A stretch of DNA of 64,000 nt from Flavobacteriales bacterium (GTDB lineage: Bacteria > Bacteroidota > Bacteroidia > Flavobacteriales_D > Sanyastnellaceae). The position numbers were made by a program, and so were the translations under genes. The stretch spans positions 1 to 64,000 of the forward strand of contig JADKIZ010000011.1 of NCBI GenBank assembly GCA_016722445.1. Direction: 5' to 3'. The notes beneath the pieces are model-generated. The model saw nothing but the letters and a program-made list of their open reading frames with translations. It had not been told where the DNA came from and did not search any database. Of this stretch, positions 60,299-64,000 are shown piece by piece (position 1 is the stretch's first letter; every line of letters starts with the position of its first letter).

Positions 60299-61843
60299 AT
60301 GAGTGAAATTATGTATGTACTCATCGCTGCACTGGCAGGCGTTGCCGTTGGAGGTTTTATCACTTTTGTCATCCTCGACAAAGTGCTGAAATCAAAGAAG
60401 GAAGGTATCTTGTCGGAAGCAGCCAGAGAAGGTGAACTCCTCAAGGAGAGAAAGGTGGAAGAGGCGAAAAAGGTCTTCAATAACATGAAGAACGAACACG
60501 AAAATGCAGTAAGAGAAAGAAACAAAAAACTGCAACAGGCTGAAGATAAAATTAAAAGCCGTGAACGTGAGATCTCTCAACAACAGGAAAACTTTAAACG
60601 TAAAGAGAAGGAACTCGATCAACACAAAGAGAATCTCAATAAACAACTGGAGACAACTCAGAGAAAACAGAGTGAACTCGATAAGAGCAATCAAAAAGCC
60701 ATCACACTCTTACAGGAAATGGCTAAAATGACTGCCGATGATGCGAAAGCGCAACTGATGGAACAGCTCAAGGAAGATGCACGAAATGCAGCTGCCGGTC
60801 AAATTCAGGGAATTGTGGATGAGGCTAAATTGAAAGCCAATCAGGAAGCGAAAAAGATTGTCATTCAAACCATTCAGCGCACTGCCGTTGAACACGCTGT
60901 GGAAAATAGTGTCTCTGTTTTCAATATTGAAAACGACGAAATCAAAGGTCGTATTATCGGAAGAGAAGGTCGCAATATTCGCGCGCTGGAAGCGGCAACT
61001 GGTGTAGAAATTATTGTGGACGATACACCTGAAGCTATTGTTCTTTCTTGCTTCGATCCTGTGAGAAGAGAAATTGCCCGACTGTCACTGCATCAGCTTG
61101 TAACTGACGGACGAATTCACCCAGCTCGTATCGAAGAAGTGGTTGCGAAAGTGACCAAAAATATCAACGAGGAAATCGTTGAAATCGGCAAGAGAACAAC
61201 CATCGAACTAGGAATACACGGCATGCACAGCGAACTTGTTCGCATGGTAGGTCGAATGAAATACCGCTCTTCTTACGGTCAGAATTTGTTGCAACACTCT
61301 CGTGAAGTTGCCAATCTATGCGCAACGATGGCGAGCGAACTTGGCCTCAATCCCAAAGCTGCTAAACGTGCAGGACTTCTCCACGACATTGGTAAAGTGC
61401 CGGATGATGAAAGTGAATTGCCACACGCAATTCTCGGTATGAAACTGGCTGAGAAGTATGGTGAAAAACCAGATATCTGCAATGCTATCGGTGCTCACCA
61501 CGATGAAATTGAAATGAAAACGCTACTCTCACCAATCATCCAGGTTTGTGACGCCATCAGTGGCGCACGTCCAGGTGCACGTCGTGAAGTAGTTGAAGCT
61601 TATATCCAGCGTCTTCGTGATCTCGAAAACCTTGCACTTGAAAACAATGGCGTTTCGAAAGCATTCGCCATTCAAGCAGGCCGCGAATTACGTGTCATGG
61701 TGGAAGCAGATCGTGTATCGGATGAACAAGCCGACGCACTTGCGATCAGCCTTGCTGCAAAAATCGAAACCGAAATGACCTACCCAGGCCAAGTTCGTGT
61801 TACCGTGATACGCGAAAAACGCGCCGTCGGCATCGCGAGATAA
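60299..61843 (+). CDS. rny: ribonuclease Y
   Basis: 514 residues. N-terminal membrane helix (VLIAALAGVAVGGFITFVIL), a long coiled coil (residues ~30-190), a KH domain (GRIIGREGRNIRALEAATGVEIIVDDTPE), and an HD domain (LLQHSREVANLCATMASELG, AGLLHDIGKVPD with the HD pair, AIGAHHDEIEMKTLL). RNase Y is the membrane endonuclease that starts mRNA decay in bacteria lacking RNase E. Complete and of normal length. Confidence 0.97.
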   Translation: MSEIMYVLIAALAGVAVGGFITFVILDKVLKSKKEGILSEAAREGELLKERKVEEAKKVFNNMKNEHENAVRERNKKLQQAEDKIKSREREISQQQENFKRKEKELDQHKENLNKQLETTQRKQSELDKSNQKAITLLQEMAKMTADDAKAQLMEQLKEDARNAAAGQIQGIVDEAKLKANQEAKKIVIQTIQRTAVEHAVENSVSVFNIENDEIKGRIIGREGRNIRALEAATGVEIIVDDTPEAIVLSCFDPVRREIARLSLHQLVTDGRIHPARIEEVVAKVTKNINEEIVEIGKRTTIELGIHGMHSELVRMVGRMKYRSSYGQNLLQHSREVANLCATMASELGLNPKAAKRAGLLHDIGKVPDDESELPHAILGMKLAEKYGEKPDICNAIGAHHDEIEMKTLLSPIIQVCDAISGARPGARREVVEAYIQRLRDLENLALENNGVSKAFAIQAGRELRVMVEADRVSDEQADALAISLAAKIETEMTYPGQVRVTVIREKRAVGIAR

Positions 61844-61861
61844 AGAACTGGAACTGGAACC

Positions 61862-61903
61862 AGGTATTAGGTATCTGGTATTAGGTATATAGTATTGAGT
61901 ATT
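61862..61903. repeat. degenerate heptad repeat (AGGTATT-type)
   Basis: Six successive heptads AGGTATT, AGGTATC, TGGTATT, AGGTATA, TAGTATT, GAGTATT. Its end supplies the left arm of the rny terminator. A related array is at 7577-7604. Confidence 0.6.
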
Positions 61904-61936
61904 GAGATAGAATCATCTCAATACTCTTTCTTTATT
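61897..61936 (+). terminator. intrinsic terminator of rny
   Basis: GAGTATTGAGAT (61897-61908) pairs perfectly with ATCTCAATACTC (61915-61926), 12-bp stem and 6-base loop, followed by TTTCTTTATTTT. Confidence 0.85.
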
Positions 61937-61938
61937 TT

Positions 61939-62014
61939 AATTCATAATTCATAATTCATAATTCATAATTCATACTTCATACTTCATACTTCATACTTCA
62001 TAATTCATAATTCG
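61939..62014. repeat. heptamer microsatellite AATTCAT/ACTTCAT (about 10.7 copies)
   Basis: The longest heptamer array in the window: five AATTCAT units, four ACTTCAT units, then two AATTCAT. It ends four bases before the start codon of the lipoprotein gene at 62018, so it would form its entire 5' leader. Confidence 0.9.
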
Positions 62015-62017
62015 AAA

Positions 62018-62701
62018 ATGCGTTTCCTCCTCATTTCCCTCTGTCTCCTTATCGTGTCTTCCTGCACTAACAAGTTAAAGGACTTCGAAACTGCTTCTGC
62101 GTTTGCTGGAAAAGTTTGGGGAATGAAGCCTGCAAAAATTGAGTTGATAGAGAAGAATGATCAGCATGCAAGTGGTGAAATTCAAGTAACGATTCTTGAC
62201 CTGAGTTTGGCGAAGGATGATCAAAAGGCCGAGGATTTGGCATCCATTGCTGCCATGGCTTTTGTGCAAAATGTTGACCCGGCAAAGTGTATTGGATTCG
62301 AAAAAATTTCTATTCATTTTGATTGGAATGGAAAGACACATCATTCCGATTATACGATCAGTGAAGTTCGGGATGCAACGAATCTTGCAGTAAGTGTTTC
62401 CGAATTTCTGAGCACACCATACGACAAAGGAATTGATGGTCTCAAAATGTTTGTCGATGGTAATATGATGCCTGATTCTGTGCTGTTACAATATCGCAGT
62501 GGTATGCTGCAAAGTGATTCACTATACGGAATCACAAGCATGTCGAATGTAACCGGTATGCGAATGACAGAAGTGAAAGATACCGGAGAACCAGTGGTGG
62601 TCTTCAATTCTGTTTCACACAAAGATGGTGGTGATTTGCCTTTGAGTTTTTATGTGTCGAGAAAATCAGGAAAGATTATTTCTATCGGACCTGGTTTGTA
62701 A
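62018..62701 (+). CDS. lipoprotein of unknown function
   Basis: 227 residues with a lipoprotein signal (RFLLISLCLLIVSSC). No family recognised; the mature part has an NATHHSDYTISEVRD-like beta region and a hydrophobic C-terminus (GDLPLSFYVSRKSGKIISIGPGL). The heptamer repeat occupies the leader. No promoter element is clear, since the repeat fills the space. Confidence 0.6.
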   Translation: MRFLLISLCLLIVSSCTNKLKDFETASAFAGKVWGMKPAKIELIEKNDQHASGEIQVTILDLSLAKDDQKAEDLASIAAMAFVQNVDPAKCIGFEKISIHFDWNGKTHHSDYTISEVRDATNLAVSVSEFLSTPYDKGIDGLKMFVDGNMMPDSVLLQYRSGMLQSDSLYGITSMSNVTGMRMTEVKDTGEPVVVFNSVSHKDGGDLPLSFYVSRKSGKIISIGPGL

Positions 62702-62705
62702 TTCA

Positions 62706-63719
62706 TTAGATCATCAGTTCTGAAATATCCATCTTCAGCCACTCAAGGGTGGAATGACAAAAAATGTCGTCTACGATGGATTTTTCCAGTCCCATTTCTT
62801 CAATGAATTTACCTACTTCGAGATCACCCAAGGGAAAAGGATAATCTGTACCAAGTGTAATTTTCTTGGAGCCTTGTTGTGCTAAAACGTATTTAAAAAG
62901 CTCATCATCGTGTGTGGCACTATCCACCCAAAATTTACCGATGTATTCTCTTGGATTTACGGGATTGTCAATGGCTACAAGATCTGGTCTGCAATGAAAG
63001 CCATGTTCAATCCGGCCAATGGTTGGAATGAATGAACCACCAGCATGAGCAAAGTTGAATCTGATGTTAGGATGTCTTTCCATCACACCTCCAAAAATGA
63101 GCGAGCACATCGCCCTAGCAGTTTCTGCAGGCATACCAACCAACCATGGCAACCAGTATTTTTTCATGTCGTCCTGCCCCATCATTTCCCATGGATGAAC
63201 AAGTACAGCCATATCTAACGCTTCGATAGCGGCCCAAATTGGATTGAATTCAGATTCACTCAGATTTTTCTGATTGACATTGCTGCCAATCTGAATCCCT
63301 TTCATACCAATTGTTTTGCATCGCTCAAGTTCTTTGATGGCAAGATCAGTGTCCTGCATGGGAATGGTGCCCAAACCGATGTAGTGTTTCGGATGGTTCC
63401 TCACGACTTCAGCAATGTGGTCGTTCAAATATCTGGAGATGGTTAAACCATCTTGTGGTTTGGCCCAATAAGAAAATAAAACAGGAATGGTACACACTAC
63501 CTGAACCTGGGTATGGTACTGAGCATATTCATCGATGCGCAAAATTTCATCCCAGCAGTTGGATTCAATCTCACGAAAAAATTTATCGCCTTGCATCATC
63601 CTCGCATATCCCGGTCTGTGATGATCGAGATGGATGAATGTTCCATATCCGAAACGGGCCGACCAGTCGGGCAGTTCTTTCGGAATAATATGCGTGTGCA
63701 TATCGATTTTGAGCGACAT
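62706..63719 (-). CDS. amidohydrolase, 2-amino-3-carboxymuconate-6-semialdehyde decarboxylase-like
   Basis: 337 residues. LKIDMHTHIIPKELP gives the metal-binding HxH, then RFNFAHAGGSFIPTIGRIEHG, and LGTDYPFPLGD supplies the catalytic Asp. This pattern is the amidohydrolase-2 / ACMSD family, which in the kynurenine pathway removes carbon dioxide from ACMS and so limits flux to NAD. Other members act on related carboxylated rings, so the exact substrate is uncertain. The kynurenine genes are not in the window. Convergent with the lipoprotein gene, four bases apart. Confidence 0.85.
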   Translation of the reverse strand: MSLKIDMHTHIIPKELPDWSARFGYGTFIHLDHHRPGYARMMQGDKFFREIESNCWDEILRIDEYAQYHTQVQVVCTIPVLFSYWAKPQDGLTISRYLNDHIAEVVRNHPKHYIGLGTIPMQDTDLAIKELERCKTIGMKGIQIGSNVNQKNLSESEFNPIWAAIEALDMAVLVHPWEMMGQDDMKKYWLPWLVGMPAETARAMCSLIFGGVMERHPNIRFNFAHAGGSFIPTIGRIEHGFHCRPDLVAIDNPVNPREYIGKFWVDSATHDDELFKYVLAQQGSKKITLGTDYPFPLGDLEVGKFIEEMGLEKSIVDDIFCHSTLEWLKMDISELMI

Positions 63720-63753
63720 GAATGTTCAGATTTGATCGTGCGAAGTTACCGGA

Positions 63754-64000
63754 TTATGGAGCTCCGTCAGCCATGCGTTTCTGCTTCTTTACAGTTCGAA
63801 GATCCAACATGTTTACCGGATTGGTCTGAAATCCGCTTACTTCTTTACGAATGAAATGAGAAACTTGATCGTAATACAACGGAATTACCGGGGCATCTTT
63901 CATCAATATATCATTCATAGAACAATAGGCTGCATATCGAATGGAATCATTGGATTCTGTTTTCGCTGACCGATATAGTTCATCAAACTTTTCGTTGTGG
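63754..64000 (-). CDS. oligopeptide/dipeptide ABC transporter substrate-binding protein (family 5), C-terminal end
   Basis: 82 codons of a gene that leaves the window. The frame reads HNEKFDELYRSAKTE, then a long helix MNDILMKDAPVIPLYYDQVSHF and GFQTNPVNMLDLRTV before the stop at 63754, which is the usual C-terminus of OppA/DppA-type binding proteins. It is upstream of, and on the same strand as, the amidohydrolase gene with a 35-base gap, so the two may be cotranscribed. Confidence 0.8.
   Translation of the reverse strand, partial: HNEKFDELYRSAKTESNDSIRYAAYCSMNDILMKDAPVIPLYYDQVSHFIRKEVSGFQTNPVNMLDLRTVKKQKRMADGAP

Overview
The window is a 64 kb piece of a chromosome from a member of the Bacteroidota (Bacteroidetes), probably an environmental lineage; I cannot place it to family. 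Evidence: an LpxC-FabZ fusion gene followed by lpxA, several secreted proteins with a C-terminal type IX secretion (T9SS type A) sorting domain, the small Bacteroidota-typical DUF4301, DUF721, DUF4476 and TRL-like families, a serC-serA-DUF1015 operon, and promoters of the Bacteroidota form TTG-N18..20-TAnnTTTG/TAnnTTCG (clearest at 4521, 20393, 38822 and 59507).

Layout. 1-4.6 kb: a broken aconitase, then small secreted proteins and lipoproteins of unknown role. 4.7-7.5 kb: lipid A synthesis (lpxC/fabZ, lpxA) and an ABC ATPase. 7.6-14.5 kb: DUF4301 protein, TPR lipoprotein, an NHL-propeller protein split by a frameshift, and acetyl-CoA synthetase. 14.9-16.4 kb: a solitary AAA ATPase/nuclease-like gene enclosed by two copies of one palindrome. 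17-20.4 kb: translation operon thrS-infC-rpmI-rplT. 20.5-26.7 kb: two tandem copies of a two-gene cassette (small secreted protein plus large Cys-rich T9SS protein). 26.8-33.5 kb: pdhB, a large BNR/PKD sialidase-like T9SS protein, a pentaheme cytochrome with a T9SS tail. 33.6-41.7 kb: DUF721, recF, a 1203-residue TraB/GumN protein, a TPR membrane protein, ribH, galE and an Hpt protein. 42.0-43.1 kb: eight tandem ~146 bp units, each with a conserved terminator-like hairpin, followed by a complete IS256-family element. 44.6-53.1 kb: unknown gene, Cys-rich sigma factor, recA, TonB-like protein, YggS, DUF1015, serA, serC. 53.2-64 kb: DUF4476, flippase, small secreted proteins, a frameshifted FkbM methyltransferase, M23 peptidase, coiled-coil/zapA/rny division and RNA-decay genes, ACMSD-like amidohydrolase and the end of an oligopeptide-binding protein.

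Two window-wide patterns stand out. First, at least six genes carry one- or two-base indels (aconitase also has an amber codon); two of these are T5-to-T4 contractions, so either the assembly has residual indel errors or these genes are decaying. Second, a 7-bp microsatellite (AATTCAT/ACTTCAT or its complement) sits in six spacers and touches the stop codon in four of them.

Most interesting for follow-up are the structured repeat array beside the IS element, the palindrome-flanked ATPase, and the duplicated secreted two-gene cassette. All assignments come from reading the sequence and recalled family motifs; no database search was possible.
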